Of a DNA stretch of 64,000 bases, positions 1 through 9,118 are shown one piece after another. The stretch is from Shewanella sp. NIFS-20-20 (GTDB lineage Bacteria > Pseudomonadota > Gammaproteobacteria > Enterobacterales > Shewanellaceae), in NCBI RefSeq assembly GCF_019209865.1, contig NZ_JAHUTT010000002.1:62001-126000 (forward strand), given 5' to 3'. Within the stretch, counting starts at the first letter, position 1. The number at the start of each line of letters is the position of its first letter. Made by a program: the position numbers and the translations under genes. The notes beneath the pieces were generated by a model, which was not told the origin of the DNA, made no database searches, and worked only from the letters and a program-made list of their open reading frames with translations.

Positions 1-623
1 TCGGGGATGGCGGCAATCGGCTTAACGTTATGATAGTGCAGACCGTGACCGGCATTCACCACTAAGCCTTTATCAAACGCATATTTAGCCATGGTTTGAA
101 TTCGCTTAAGCTCTAGCGCTTGTTGTTCATCCGTACTGGCATCCGCGTAACAACCGGTGTGAATTTCGATCACCGGGGCACCAACAGCGACAGCGGCATC
201 AATTTGGCTCTTATCGGCATCAATAAATAACGACACCTGGATCCCTTGTGCACTTAAGCGCTCAACAGCCGCAGCAATTTTGTCTGTTTGACCGGCCACA
301 TCTAAGCCGCCTTCCGTCGTAACTTCTTGGCGCTTTTCTGGAACTAAACACACATAAGTCGGCTTGATCTCACATGCAATCGCTAGCATTTCTTCAGTGA
401 CAGCACACTCAAAATTCATCCGCGTTTTGAGGGTCTTCGCCAACAAGTACACGTCCCTATCTATAATATGGCGCCTATCTTCTCGTAAGTGAATGGTGAT
501 GCCATCGGCGCCGGCATGTTCGGCCACTGCCGCGGCATGGACCGGATCAGGGTACTCAGTACCTCGCGCTTGGCGCAACGTCGCAATATGATCGATATTG
601 ACACCTAATAAAATACCCGCCAT
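1..623 (-). CDS. pdxJ: Pyridoxine 5'-phosphate synthase PdxJ (3' end outside the window)
   Basis: Condenses 1-deoxyxylulose 5-phosphate with 3-amino-2-oxopropyl phosphate to form pyridoxine 5'-phosphate, the last step of the DXP-dependent vitamin B6 pathway, in the cytosol. The gene runs off the left edge; 207 of about 245 residues are present. The ATG encodes [20 protein letters not shown], typical of the family N-terminus. Catalytic residues fall at the E. coli numbers: His45 (in IHLREDRR), Glu72 (in NFECA) and His193 (in NAGHG). It starts 2 bp after the recO stop, so it is the distal gene of the lepA-lepB-rnc-era-recO-pdxJ transcription unit, the classic gammaproteobacterial order. Confidence 0.97.
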   Translation of the reverse strand, partial: MAGILLGVNIDHIATLRQARGTEYPDPVHAAAVAEHAGADGITIHLREDRRHIIDRDVYLLAKTLKTRMNFECAVTEEMLAIACEIKPTYVCLVPEKRQEVTTEGGLDVAGQTDKIAAAVERLSAQGIQVSLFIDADKSQIDAAVAVGAPVIEIHTGCYADASTDEQQALELKRIQTMAKYAFDKGLVVNAGHGLHYHNVKPIAAIP

Positions 624-625
624 GG

Positions 626-1330
626 TCACTCCTTTTGAACATTATGATCCCGCTTAGCGCGGGTTTGGGTAAATAACAACCGGCTTTGTAGCGGTTTGTC
701 ACCAAGAAAAGGTTGCAGCAACAACCGCATAAAATTACGCGCCTGCTGAGCGTCATCCACACTGAGCGAACGCTGCTGTAAACCCAGTAACATGCTGCCA
801 CTGAACCGAGGATACTGCAATCGGGGCTCAGCGATATATAACCCTTCATCGGCGATATACTGATAATCGATATGGTTAGCAATAGCGGTGCCATCAACCG
901 TTCGACTAAGATCGGCGACCCCGCCTAACTCAGCCAAAAGTGATAATTCAAAATAGCGCAATTGACTGGCATCAATTTGAGTAGCTTGCGCCATAAGACT
1001 TTGATGGTACGGGACAAACAGGCTTTCACCGGTTTGGCCTTTAAGACAACGATACAGTATTTCGTTAAGGTACATACCGGCATATAAGGCTTGCCCTTGT
1101 AAGGGGATGGCTGGCGCGTATGCTTCGATGGAGGTGATAGTGGCCAATTCTGATTTGGCCCGATACTGTAATAATAATGGCTGAAATAACTGTAAAATGG
1201 CTCGCTGCGAACGTTTGCCTTGGCCTTGTCTGGCGATAGCATCCACTCGCCCGACCCCATCGATCAATAAGTGCAAAATCACACTATTTTCACGATAGGG
1301 CCGCTGGTGCAGTATGTAACCGCGATGCAT
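626..1330 (-). CDS. recO: DNA repair protein RecO
   Basis: Mediator of the RecFOR pathway: it loads RecA on SSB-coated single-stranded DNA at gaps and anneals complementary strands. The product is 234 residues, close to the usual 240. The N-terminal OB-fold start [20 protein letters not shown] is characteristic (the E. coli protein also has a short lead then ILH.RPY.E.S), followed by a mostly helical C-terminal half. It lies 8 bp after era and 2 bp before pdxJ, as in most gammaproteobacteria, so co-transcription is very likely. No irregularity seen. Confidence 0.96.
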   Translation of the reverse strand: MHRGYILHQRPYRENSVILHLLIDGVGRVDAIARQGQGKRSQRAILQLFQPLLLQYRAKSELATITSIEAYAPAIPLQGQALYAGMYLNEILYRCLKGQTGESLFVPYHQSLMAQATQIDASQLRYFELSLLAELGGVADLSRTVDGTAIANHIDYQYIADEGLYIAEPRLQYPRFSGSMLLGLQQRSLSVDDAQQARNFMRLLLQPFLGDKPLQSRLLFTQTRAKRDHNVQKE

Positions 1331-1338
1331 GGCGAGAA

Positions 1339-2361
1339 TTATTCCTCGCCGTAACCTAAGCTACGCAACGCACGTTCGTCATCAGCCCAACCAGACTTAA
1401 CTTTTACCCAGACCTCTAAGAACACTTTATTATCAAATAAGGTTTCCATATCCAGACGGGCTTGGGTCGCTATGGTTCTGATGCGCTCGCCGTTCTTACC
1501 AATCACCATGCGCTTTTGACCTGTTCGCTCAACCAATACCAAGGCATTAATATGGTAGACACCATTTTCCATCATCTTGAACTGTTCAATTTCAACCGTC
1601 GCATCATAGGGCAATTCATCCCCTAAGAAGCGCATCAGTTTTTCACGCACAATTTCTGATGCCATAAAACGTTGCGAACGATCGGTTACATAGTCATCAG
1701 GGAAAAAGTGATCGCACTCAGGTAAGCTCTCTTGCGCTAACTCCAAAATACGCGTGACATTGGTACCGGTTTTAGCTGAAATCGGCAAAATCTCATCGAA
1801 CGGGTACTTTTCAGCCAACTGTTCTAAATAGGGAAACAGAGCTTCTTTGTCTTTAATATGATCGACTTTATTAATGGCAAGCACGGTTTTACGTTCGTCA
1901 CCACCACGGCGCAACTTACTTAATACCATCTCATCATCGGCGGTCCAGGTCATGCCATCAACCACAAAGATCACCATGGCGACGTCGGCAAGCGAACTGG
2001 CTGCGGCGCGGTTCATCAAACGGTTGATAGCGCGCTGCTCTTCGATGTGTAAGCCAGGAGTATCGATAAAGACCACTTGGCGCGGACCATCGGTATGGAT
2101 CCCCATAATGCGGTGACGAGTCGTTTGCGGTTTACGCGAGGTAATACTGACTTTTTGCCCCAGTAAACGGTTCAATAAGGTCGATTTTCCCACATTGGGA
2201 CGACCAACAATGGCCACCATGCCGCAATACGTATGTTCGTAATGAACGGCGACAGGGCCACTAGAGTCCATCCTTGCCAGCAATTCATCCAGCGACGGTG
2301 TGTTATCCGCCTGCTCCAGGGCCTCATGCTCTGGTTGCTGTGGCAAGTCTTTTTTACTCAT
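1339..2361 (-). CDS. era: GTPase Era
   Basis: Essential ribosome-associated GTPase that binds the 3' end of 16S rRNA and helps 30S maturation. 340 residues, about 40 longer than E. coli Era. G motifs are intact: G1 GRPNVGKST at residues 53-61, G3 DTPG at 100-103, G4 NKVD at 164-167; a C-terminal KH domain carries VIGKNGERI. The extra length is an N-terminal acidic, low-complexity tail (residues 1-45) ahead of the G domain. The start ATG overlaps the rnc stop by 4 bp (ATGA), so translational coupling is expected and this start is credible. The tail looks like that of other Shewanella Era proteins, from memory. Confidence 0.97.
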   Translation of the reverse strand: MSKKDLPQQPEHEALEQADNTPSLDELLARMDSSGPVAVHYEHTYCGMVAIVGRPNVGKSTLLNRLLGQKVSITSRKPQTTRHRIMGIHTDGPRQVVFIDTPGLHIEEQRAINRLMNRAAASSLADVAMVIFVVDGMTWTADDEMVLSKLRRGGDERKTVLAINKVDHIKDKEALFPYLEQLAEKYPFDEILPISAKTGTNVTRILELAQESLPECDHFFPDDYVTDRSQRFMASEIVREKLMRFLGDELPYDATVEIEQFKMMENGVYHINALVLVERTGQKRMVIGKNGERIRTIATQARLDMETLFDNKVFLEVWVKVKSGWADDERALRSLGYGEE

Positions 2362-3041
2362 TTTTTCAATAACTCCAATACCTGAGCTGCGGCAATTTGC
2401 TCAGCTTTGCGACGGGAACTGCCCACACCCATGACGGCATCAGCGAGGTCTTTAATACGACATTCCACGGTAAATGTTTGGTCATGGGCCTCGCCCTCAA
2501 CCAAGATCACCTGATAATCAGGCAGCGGCTTTTTAAAGCCTTGTAAATATTCTTGCAATAAGGTTTTAGGATCTTTCTGACCCACACCAGGTTCAATGGC
2601 CTGTAAGCGTTTAGCATACCAAGACAACACCAGTTCACGGCAGACATCCAAATTAGAGTCGAGATAAATGGCCCCAATGATGGCTTCCACCGCATCGGCT
2701 AAAATTGACTCACGACGATGGCCACCGCTTTTTAATTCGCCAGGCCCTAAACTTAAGTATTCACCAAGATTAAACTCTTGGGCAATCACAGCCAAGGTAT
2801 CACCGCGAACTAAGGTGGCTCGCATGCGGCTTAAGTCGCCTTCTGTTGCCTTAGGAAACTGATGATACAAGGCATCGGATATCACAATCGATAAGATTGA
2901 ATCGCCGAGGAACTCCAAACGCTCATTGTGTTTTGCCGCGGCGCTACGATGCGTTAACGATTGGATCAGTAGTGCTTGTTGGCTAAATTCGTAACCCAAG
3001 GTTCGGCACAGTCGAGAATAATGTTTTGGTACATGTGACAT
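2358..3041 (-). CDS. rnc: Ribonuclease III
   Basis: Double-strand-specific endoribonuclease that processes the rRNA precursor and many mRNAs. 227 residues, standard size. The RNase III signature ERLEFLGDS sits at residues 40-48, with the acidic Mg2+ ligands, and the downstream D/E pair is in the [13 protein letters not shown] segment. The C-terminal third (about 155-227) is a double-stranded RNA-binding domain with the closing [15 protein letters not shown] helix. The start overlaps the lepB stop by one base (TAATG) and the stop overlaps era by 4 bp, a tightly coupled lepB-rnc-era string. Confidence 0.98.
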   Translation of the reverse strand: MSHVPKHYSRLCRTLGYEFSQQALLIQSLTHRSAAAKHNERLEFLGDSILSIVISDALYHQFPKATEGDLSRMRATLVRGDTLAVIAQEFNLGEYLSLGPGELKSGGHRRESILADAVEAIIGAIYLDSNLDVCRELVLSWYAKRLQAIEPGVGQKDPKTLLQEYLQGFKKPLPDYQVILVEGEAHDQTFTVECRIKDLADAVMGVGSSRRKAEQIAAAQVLELLKK

Positions 3042-3961
3042 TAGACAATTCCACCAATTCGATTAAAACGCACGCCCGATGGTAACCAAGTAGGTAACCA
3101 ATCTGATGGTTGGCGGTCAAACTCAAAACTAATCCAAATAGCAACCGCTTTACCGACTAGGTTAGCCTCAGGCACAAAACCCCAGAAACGACTATCTTTG
3201 CTATTGTCGCGGTTATCACCCATGACAAAATATTGCCCTTCTGGCACGATCCACTCACCGACAGGTAATCCCGCTTGATCATAATAATAGGCCGTTGCGT
3301 CTGGGCGCATCGGATTGATCAATATGTGATGTTCTACCTTTCCAAGTTGTTCTTGATATTCAATTAACGGCACACCGTCTTGGACAAAATCACCACGATT
3401 TAGCTCGCTGCGGTGCACTAAATAAGGGGCCGCACACTCTGCTTGATTGCTGCCATCACAGGCAGGCTTGAGCCATAACTGTTTATTTTTATAGATGACA
3501 GTATCACCAGGCAATCCGACGACTCGCTTAATATAATCAATTCGAGTGTCCTCTGGGTATTTGAACACGGCGACATCACCGCGTTCAGCCTCGCCCGTTT
3601 CCACCAGTTTAGTGCGCCATACCGGATCTCGTAGACCATAACTAAACTTTTCGACTAAGATAAAATCACCCACCAATAAGGTTGGCATCATTGAACCCGA
3701 TGGGATCTGAAAAGGTTCATAAATAAATGAACGCAGCACCATCACAAATGCGATCACTGGAAACACTGAATGCGCGGTTTCAACAATCGCCGACTCGCGT
3801 AAAATGCCATCTTTGGTTGCTTGATCTAAATCCGGCCGAGCCTCTTGAGCTAGTGCTAATTGCGCTTTACGTTTTGGCGCTAGAAACACCAGATCATATA
3901 ACCAGATCAATCCAGTGATCAGGGTGGCTAACACCAAAATAATGGAAAAATAGGCTGCCAT
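3041..3961 (-). CDS. lepB: Signal peptidase I (leader peptidase)
   Basis: Inner-membrane serine protease that removes signal peptides from exported pre-proteins. I place the start at the ATG at 3961, seven bases after AGGAG; a TTG two codons upstream is less likely. From this start the Ser/Lys dyad falls at Ser90 (in PSGSMMPTL) and Lys145 (in [12 protein letters not shown]), exactly the E. coli numbering. Two N-terminal membrane segments (about residues 4-26 and 66-82) and the box [12 protein letters not shown] are present. 306 residues against 324 in E. coli. It follows lepA after a 164-bp gap containing three stem-loops. Confidence 0.97.
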   Translation of the reverse strand: MAAYFSIILVLATLITGLIWLYDLVFLAPKRKAQLALAQEARPDLDQATKDGILRESAIVETAHSVFPVIAFVMVLRSFIYEPFQIPSGSMMPTLLVGDFILVEKFSYGLRDPVWRTKLVETGEAERGDVAVFKYPEDTRIDYIKRVVGLPGDTVIYKNKQLWLKPACDGSNQAECAAPYLVHRSELNRGDFVQDGVPLIEYQEQLGKVEHHILINPMRPDATAYYYDQAGLPVGEWIVPEGQYFVMGDNRDNSKDSRFWGFVPEANLVGKAVAIWISFEFDRQPSDWLPTWLPSGVRFNRIGGIV

Positions 3962-3997
3962 GTGCAAACTCCTGCAAAATGATGTGGGTAACGCCCT

Positions 3998-4109
3998 CGC
4001 TTTAGTTAGTAAGCCAAATCACTATAAAGTTCAGGGGCAAACTAACTAAAGCGCCGCTCAAAGCGGCGCCTTACCATGCTGACCTCATCTTGATAAATAT
4101 AAGATGAGG
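3998..4109 (-). other. Three stem-loops in the lepA-lepB spacer
   Basis: Three inverted repeats lie between the lepA stop and the lepB start. Going down the minus-strand transcript: arms of 9 bp at 4101-4109/4083-4091 with a 9-nt loop, right after lepA; arms of 8 bp GCGCCGCT/AGCGGCGC at 4051-4058/4062-4069 with a 3-nt loop; and arms of 13 bp at 4041-4053/3998-4010. The last pair shares bases 4051-4053 with the second, so the two cannot fully form together. The GC-rich hairpin is followed on the transcript by TTTAGTTAGTTTG, a weak U-tract. It could be a partial terminator or an mRNA-processing signal; RNase III is encoded just downstream. Confidence 0.6.
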
Positions 4110-4125
4110 ACGTACGAACCAATGA

Positions 4126-5916
4126 TTAATCGTTAAGTTTTAATACCGCCAAGAAGGCTTCTTGAGGTACTTCCACATTACCGATTTGCTTCATTCGTTT
4201 CTTACCTTCTTTCTGACGATTCAACAGTTTCTTCTTGCGTGACACGTCACCACCATAACACTTGGCAGTCACGTCTTTACGTAAGGCTTTCACTGTAGTG
4301 CGCGCAATAATTTGGCTGCCTACCGCGGCTTGAATCGCAATATCGAACATTTGTCTTGGGATCAGTTCTTTCATTTTTTCAACTAATGCCAGACCACGAT
4401 GACGAATATTTGAACGGTGAATGATCATGGCTAATGCATCGACGCGATCCCCGTTGATCAACACATCTAAGCGCACCATATCGGCCGGTTCAAAGCGAAT
4501 GAAGTTATATTCTAACGATGCATAACCGCGACTGGTAGATTTGAGGCGATCGAAGAAATCCATCACCACTTCTGCCGCAGGAATATCGTAAGTCAAGGCC
4601 ACTTGGTTACCGTGATAAACCATGTTGGTTTGCACACCACGCTTCTCAATACACAAGGTGATCACGTTACCTAAATATTCTTTTGGTACCAAAATATTGG
4701 CTTGAACAATCGGTTCGCGCATTTCAGCTATGTTATTGAGTGCTGGCAGATCCGAAGGATTGTCGACATAGACGACTTCGCCATTGGTCAATTCCACTTC
4801 ATATTCTACGGTTGGCGCCGTGGTGATAAGATCAAGATCATATTCCCGCTCCAAGCGCTCTTGAATGATTTCCATGTGTAACAGGCCAAGATAGCCAATA
4901 CGGAAACCAAAACCTAACGCTGAGGAAGTTTCGGGTTCAAACTGCAATGACGCATCGTTGAGGCTCAACTTGTTCAGTGCGTCACGGAAGTTTTCATAAT
5001 CATCGGTCGAAATCGGGAAAACCCCAGCATACACCTGCGGCTTAACCCGTTTAAAACCAGGTAATGGTTCAGACGCGCCATGCTTAGCTAAGGTCAAGGT
5101 ATCACCGACGGGAGCACCGTGAATTTCTTTAATACCAGCAATCACATAGCCTACTTCGCCGGTATTCAGCATCGCGGTGTCTTTCTTCTTAGGGGTAAAG
5201 ATACCGACACGGTCAGCGTTATAGGTTTGTCCGGTAGACATCACCTTAAACTTATCCCCTTTACGAAGACAGCCATGTTTGACGCGCACTAACGACACAA
5301 CCCCTAAATACGGGTCAAACCAAGAGTCGATGATCAAGGCTTGTAAAGGAGCGTCAGGATTGCCCACTGGAGGGGGGATATTCGCCACGATGGTTTCTAA
5401 CACATCTTCGACACCGATACCGGTTTTGGCTGAACAGCGCACAGCATCATGTGCTTCAATACCGACGATATCTTCAATTTCTTCGGCAACACGCTCAGGC
5501 TCTGCCTGAGGTAAGTCAATTTTATTGAGTACTGGCACAACGTCCAGATCCATCTCTAAGGCGGTATAACAGTTCGCTAGGGTTTGAGCTTCAACCCCTT
5601 GGCCAGCATCCACTACCAAGAGCGCGCCTTCACAGGCAGCCAACGACCGTGACACTTCATAAGAGAAGTCAACATGGCCTGGGGTATCAATAAAGTTCAG
5701 TTGATAGGTTACGCCATCTTTAGCGACGTAATCTAACGTAACACTCTGGGCCTTGATAGTGATCCCACGTTCACGCTCGATATCCATTGAGTCCAGAACC
5801 TGCTCAGCCATTTCACGGTTAGTGAGACCGCCACAGACCTGAATTAAACGGTCAGACAAGGTTGATTTGCCGTGATCGATATGGGCAATAATCGAAAAGT
5901 TTCTAATATGTTTCAT
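4126..5916 (-). CDS. lepA: Elongation factor 4 (LepA)
   Basis: Translational GTPase of the EF-G family, implicated in 30S biogenesis and in back-translocation of stalled ribosomes. 596 residues against 599 in E. coli. The P-loop AHIDHGKST is at residues 12-20, with DTPGHVDF and NKIDLP following. The LepA-specific C-terminal domain ends with the basic stretch [20 protein letters not shown]. First gene of a likely operon with lepB, rnc, era, recO and pdxJ. A 109-bp gap separates it from rseC. Confidence 0.98.
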   Translation of the reverse strand: MKHIRNFSIIAHIDHGKSTLSDRLIQVCGGLTNREMAEQVLDSMDIERERGITIKAQSVTLDYVAKDGVTYQLNFIDTPGHVDFSYEVSRSLAACEGALLVVDAGQGVEAQTLANCYTALEMDLDVVPVLNKIDLPQAEPERVAEEIEDIVGIEAHDAVRCSAKTGIGVEDVLETIVANIPPPVGNPDAPLQALIIDSWFDPYLGVVSLVRVKHGCLRKGDKFKVMSTGQTYNADRVGIFTPKKKDTAMLNTGEVGYVIAGIKEIHGAPVGDTLTLAKHGASEPLPGFKRVKPQVYAGVFPISTDDYENFRDALNKLSLNDASLQFEPETSSALGFGFRIGYLGLLHMEIIQERLEREYDLDLITTAPTVEYEVELTNGEVVYVDNPSDLPALNNIAEMREPIVQANILVPKEYLGNVITLCIEKRGVQTNMVYHGNQVALTYDIPAAEVVMDFFDRLKSTSRGYASLEYNFIRFEPADMVRLDVLINGDRVDALAMIIHRSNIRHRGLALVEKMKELIPRQMFDIAIQAAVGSQIIARTTVKALRKDVTAKCYGGDVSRKKKLLNRQKEGKKRMKQIGNVEVPQEAFLAVLKLND

Positions 5917-6001
5917 TATGCTGCAGTGACTAAGCTTAAAAGGGAAAACAATAAGGTGCGAAATTGTACCCTAATGAGGGCGCAATACCAATCAGATTCA
6001 T

Positions 6002-6019
6002 TGGGCTAAATTTAGCCCA
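6002..6019. repeat. Perfect 18-bp palindrome between rseC and lepA
   Basis: TGGGCTAAATTTAGCCCA is a perfect dyad with no loop, starting 7 bp past the rseC stop. It could be a small hairpin at the end of the rseC message or a protein-binding site upstream of lepA. There is no following T-run in either direction, so it is not a clear terminator. Confidence 0.5.
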
Positions 6020-6025
6020 CTAGCA

Positions 6026-6493
6026 CTAACCCGGTGACATCAATAGCGGTTGACCTAAGTTAGCCATCACTTGTGGCTGTGCATTCGCTTCGAGTCTTAC
6101 TGCCCAGCGTTTAGCAACACGCCAAGCTATCAAGGCACCGACTGCGGCAATTGCCATGACCATGCCTTGGCCAGAGACGCTCGTTACGCCAGTCAACCAC
6201 TGACCGACTAACGCGCCGACAAATAACCCCAGCAGCGGCAGTAAATACACTAACGCGGCGGCCTTTAAAATCACCGACTCTGCCACGCCAATTTTTAACA
6301 CATCCCCTAGCTGACACGCGCGCTCACTGTGAACAAAAAACCGCTGCACTTTTGGACTAAAAGCTTTAGATACCGCTTGAGTACCGCAAGACTCGCCACT
6401 GTCGCAATGATTACACGCACTGGTCATGGTCACTTCAATGAGCGGCCAATGCGGATCACGACAGTCAATCACTTTCGCTAATTGCTCCATCAT
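6026..6493 (-). CDS. rseC: SoxR-reducing system protein RseC
   Basis: Inner-membrane protein of the rpoE locus; in E. coli it works with the Rsx complex to keep SoxR reduced. 155 residues. The cytoplasmic N-terminal part has the family's cysteine cluster (CNHCDSGESC at about residues 27-36), then two adjacent membrane helices around residues 76-115. Last gene of rpoE-rseA-rseB-rseC, 5 bp downstream of rseB. The whole group is probably under sigma-E control from the rpoE promoter, subject to the hairpin between rseA and rseB. Confidence 0.94.
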   Translation of the reverse strand: MMEQLAKVIDCRDPHWPLIEVTMTSACNHCDSGESCGTQAVSKAFSPKVQRFFVHSERACQLGDVLKIGVAESVILKAAALVYLLPLLGLFVGALVGQWLTGVTSVSGQGMVMAIAAVGALIAWRVAKRWAVRLEANAQPQVMANLGQPLLMSPG

Positions 6494-6498
6494 GATAG

Positions 6499-7518
6499 TT
6501 ATTCCAAGTGTAAGCTTTTGGCAATACGACTTAAGGTCGCTGATGGCGCTTTGCCAATCACCACCACCTCGGCATTGCCAACCAATTCAGTGACCAACGA
6601 CAAGCCATTGCGAGTGATTAACTCTTCAGGCATGGGCGTTTCTCCAAGCCGAGACACATACACTGAAATATCGACCAAACCATCACTCAGCGCAATATAT
6701 TCAACGGCTTGTTGACTCCCCAATAAACGATGATGGTCTTTAACTACAATCCTAAAGCCTTCCGGTAACCAGCTAAACTTCCAGTCTTGGCCATCGGCAC
6801 GTTCCGGTGGATTCATCACCAGCGGCCATTCAGTGCGAAACGCTTCTTCTAATAAAGGGGCTGATGCCGGTAACTCAAGCAATTCTATCGCCAACATTTG
6901 CTCAATCAGATCCCGATTATCGGATAACAAGTCGTAACGCAGGGGCAAAAAGCTCTCCATATCAATCCAAACTTGATGGCTGTAGCGTAATTCATCTTTA
7001 GGGATTAAGCGGATCATTTGCCCAGGACGTCCGGCAATCCGGCTACGACCACCAAGAACAAACTCATACCCTTTGGCGAGCTGATTGATGTCGCCTGAAA
7101 ACGCCGCTGGCCAACTGCCTTCGATCCGCCCCGCATGAACACTGTAAGCGGGTTGTTCATGTTCAATATAGGTCACGGTTTGCCCAACCCTAACCGCATT
7201 CATCGGTGGGCCGTTAAGGTACTCTAAAAAAGCCACTTGCTCACCATCGACAATGCCATGAAGGTACACAAATGGGCGAATATGGTTAGCCTGTAAATGA
7301 ATGATGGAGACTTTATATTGCGCCTTTCTTAAAGATTGGCTCATGTTTTCGAGCCAAACCTGCGCATCTTGAGGCAATTCTTTGGGCTGAGTTTGTGCCG
7401 CATCGGCACTGGCCCCCGTCTGGGCAGTGGTCTGCGCGACCAATGATGACATAGGTAATAAGCTACAAATAAAACAAATAGCACGTAGCAAGGTTGGACT
7501 TGTTGACTTAGTGTTCAT
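6499..7518 (-). CDS. rseB: Sigma-E regulatory protein RseB
   Basis: Periplasmic negative regulator that binds RseA and shields it from DegS cleavage until it senses mislocalised lipopolysaccharide or lipoproteins. I chose the ATG at 7518, which gives 339 residues and a normal signal peptide (basic MNTKSTSPTLLR, hydrophobic AICFICSLLP, cleavage near VAQT). An in-frame ATG at 7545 would add nine residues, but it lies immediately after a terminator-like hairpin and would put MFDGSLIVL before the signal peptide. The body shows the RseB LolA-like and C-terminal lobes. A 101-bp gap precedes it. Confidence 0.93.
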   Translation of the reverse strand: MNTKSTSPTLLRAICFICSLLPMSSLVAQTTAQTGASADAAQTQPKELPQDAQVWLENMSQSLRKAQYKVSIIHLQANHIRPFVYLHGIVDGEQVAFLEYLNGPPMNAVRVGQTVTYIEHEQPAYSVHAGRIEGSWPAAFSGDINQLAKGYEFVLGGRSRIAGRPGQMIRLIPKDELRYSHQVWIDMESFLPLRYDLLSDNRDLIEQMLAIELLELPASAPLLEEAFRTEWPLVMNPPERADGQDWKFSWLPEGFRIVVKDHHRLLGSQQAVEYIALSDGLVDISVYVSRLGETPMPEELITRNGLSLVTELVGNAEVVVIGKAPSATLSRIAKSLHLE

Positions 7519-7545
7519 GAGGACAATTAGGCTTCCATCAAACAT

Positions 7546-7581
7546 AAAAAATGCAGCTTGAAGATTAACTTACAAGCTGCA
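7546..7581 (-). terminator. Intrinsic terminator or attenuator between rseA and rseB
   Basis: On the minus strand a perfect 9-bp stem (TGCAGCTTG, complementary arms 7573-7581 and 7552-7560, 12-nt loop) is followed directly by six T residues (7551-7546). This is a textbook rho-independent structure. It sits inside the rpoE-rseA-rseB-rseC unit, after rseA (stop 7620) and before rseB, so it would make rseB and rseC expression partial relative to rpoE and rseA. Confidence 0.75.
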
Positions 7582-7619
7582 GCTTTTCCAACAATCATTA
7601 TGTTAGCCAGGTAGCATAA

Positions 7620-8219
7620 TTACTGCTGAGGCGACTCAGGCGAGACACTGTAGTTGCTGTCGCCATGATTTAATTTTTGTTGCAGCATGTGGTCTTGTAA
7701 ATATTGATTAATCCTAAGACGTTGCTCTGCCATTTGATCATTAGAGTACTCTTGCTGTACTGGGCTGGCTTGCAGACTCACTGGCGCCGCATTACCTATC
7801 AATGGCCGGGTATTAAGCACTGGTAAAGGGGCCAATTCAGCATCGGGCGTCAGCGACATTTGTTGCACACCAATGACAGCAAATAAAGCAACGCTGGCGG
7901 CAATGGCATATTGACCAAATTGACGCAAGAAAGGCACTACTTTAGCAGACGATTGCGCCGAGTCCATTGCCACGGCCGGCGCATCAGCACTCGTCGCGGG
8001 AGCAAACACAGTGGGCTCTTTATCAATCGCCTCTGCAATCGCAGCCGACAAATCTAAGTTGATGGTATCTGGCAACTCGGAGCGTAAACTATCACCTATG
8101 ATGTGATAATTGCGCCACTGTTGATGAGAATCTGTATCTTTAGCCAATTCGGCAAAAGCGCTCGCATCGATTTCACCATCGACGGCGGCGGATACCCATT
8201 CCTGACCTGATTTATCCAT
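7620..8219 (-). CDS. rseA: Anti-sigma-E factor RseA
   Basis: Single-pass inner-membrane anti-sigma factor that holds RpoE inactive until cut by DegS and RseP. 199 residues (E. coli 216). The N-terminal cytoplasmic domain starts MDKSGQEWVSAAVDGEID, typical of the RpoE-binding fold; one membrane segment lies at about residues 98-116; the periplasmic C-terminal part is glutamine-rich and would carry the RseB-binding region. It follows rpoE by 24 bp, so the sigma factor and its inhibitor are made together. Confidence 0.95.
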   Translation of the reverse strand: MDKSGQEWVSAAVDGEIDASAFAELAKDTDSHQQWRNYHIIGDSLRSELPDTINLDLSAAIAEAIDKEPTVFAPATSADAPAVAMDSAQSSAKVVPFLRQFGQYAIAASVALFAVIGVQQMSLTPDAELAPLPVLNTRPLIGNAAPVSLQASPVQQEYSNDQMAEQRLRINQYLQDHMLQQKLNHGDSNYSVSPESPQQ

Positions 8220-8243
8220 TGTTCACCTGTGTTAGCATTGGCA

Positions 8244-8822
8244 TTAATTTTCCAACAAGGGCTGTAATTGCTTATCTATGGCTTCGCGAGCGCGAAAAAT
8301 TCTCGAACGCACGGTTCCCACAGGGCAATCCATCACTGTTGCAATTTCTTCGTAACTTAGGCCATCTAATTCCCTTAAGGATATAGCCATTCTTAACTCA
8401 TCGGGCAAGGTTTCAAGGGTTGCAAACACCACAGTGCGAATTTCATCCGACAATAATAAACGCTCTGGTGAATCAAATTCTTTGAGTGCATCAGCACCGT
8501 CATAGAATTCAGCTTCATCGACATCGACGTCATTTGCCGGCGCTCTTCGCCCTTGAGACACTAAATAATTTTTCGCAGTATTCACCGCAATTCGATACAA
8601 CCAAGTATAAAACGCGCTTTCTCCACGAAAATTTGCCAAAGCCCGGTAGGCTTTAATAAACGTCTCTTGTGCAACATCGGCCACATCCGCTTGGTTACGT
8701 ACGTATCGAGAAATAAGATTAACGACTTTTCCCTGATATTTCTGTACTAGCAGATTAAATGCGCTTTTATCGCCCTTTTGTACCAGCTCAACAAGTTGTT
8801 GATCAGTTAATTGTCCACCCAT
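8244..8822 (-). CDS. rpoE: RNA polymerase sigma factor RpoE (sigma-E)
   Basis: Extracytoplasmic-function sigma factor for the envelope stress response. 192 residues, almost collinear with E. coli RpoE: region 2 contains FIKAYRALANFRGESAFYTW, region 4 contains ELDGLSYEEIATVMDCPVGT with its helix-turn-helix. The ATG is preceded by GGGAGAAGT at a somewhat long spacing. It is the first gene of its operon and has a sigma-E type promoter about 65 bp upstream, so it is autoregulated. Confidence 0.98.
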   Translation of the reverse strand: MGGQLTDQQLVELVQKGDKSAFNLLVQKYQGKVVNLISRYVRNQADVADVAQETFIKAYRALANFRGESAFYTWLYRIAVNTAKNYLVSQGRRAPANDVDVDEAEFYDGADALKEFDSPERLLLSDEIRTVVFATLETLPDELRMAISLRELDGLSYEEIATVMDCPVGTVRSRIFRAREAIDKQLQPLLEN

Positions 8823-8886
8823 TCGAGCCGACTTCTCCCAAATCTAAATCTCTGATTTCTTAGGTGCTCGAATCATTTACCCTTAA

Positions 8887-8913
8887 GTAGACTCGTCTGC
8901 CATCAAAAAGTTC
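8887..8913 (-). promoter_or_regulatory. Sigma-E dependent promoter of rpoE
   Basis: Reading the minus strand, GAACTT (8913-8908) is followed after 16 bp by TCTAC (8891-8887). E. coli rpoE has GAACTT with TCTAA at comparable spacing, so this matches the sigma-E consensus well. The predicted start site is about 58-60 bp before the rpoE ATG. This is inferred autoregulation. Confidence 0.8.
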
Positions 8914-9118
8914 TGAAAATTTAAATAATAATTAAAAATAAGTCATATTAGAGGCACTTTCGCTCAAAAAGTAAGCAGCTATAGCCATAAACTTCTCGTT
9001 ACCCCCCAAATTCATTGGATTAGTTATCATAACAATAACCAAGTCATCTCTGCAGCGGTATCCACAGCGAAGAAGTTGGTTTACCATAGCCAAACCGTGA
9101 ATGCCATGCTTAATATCC

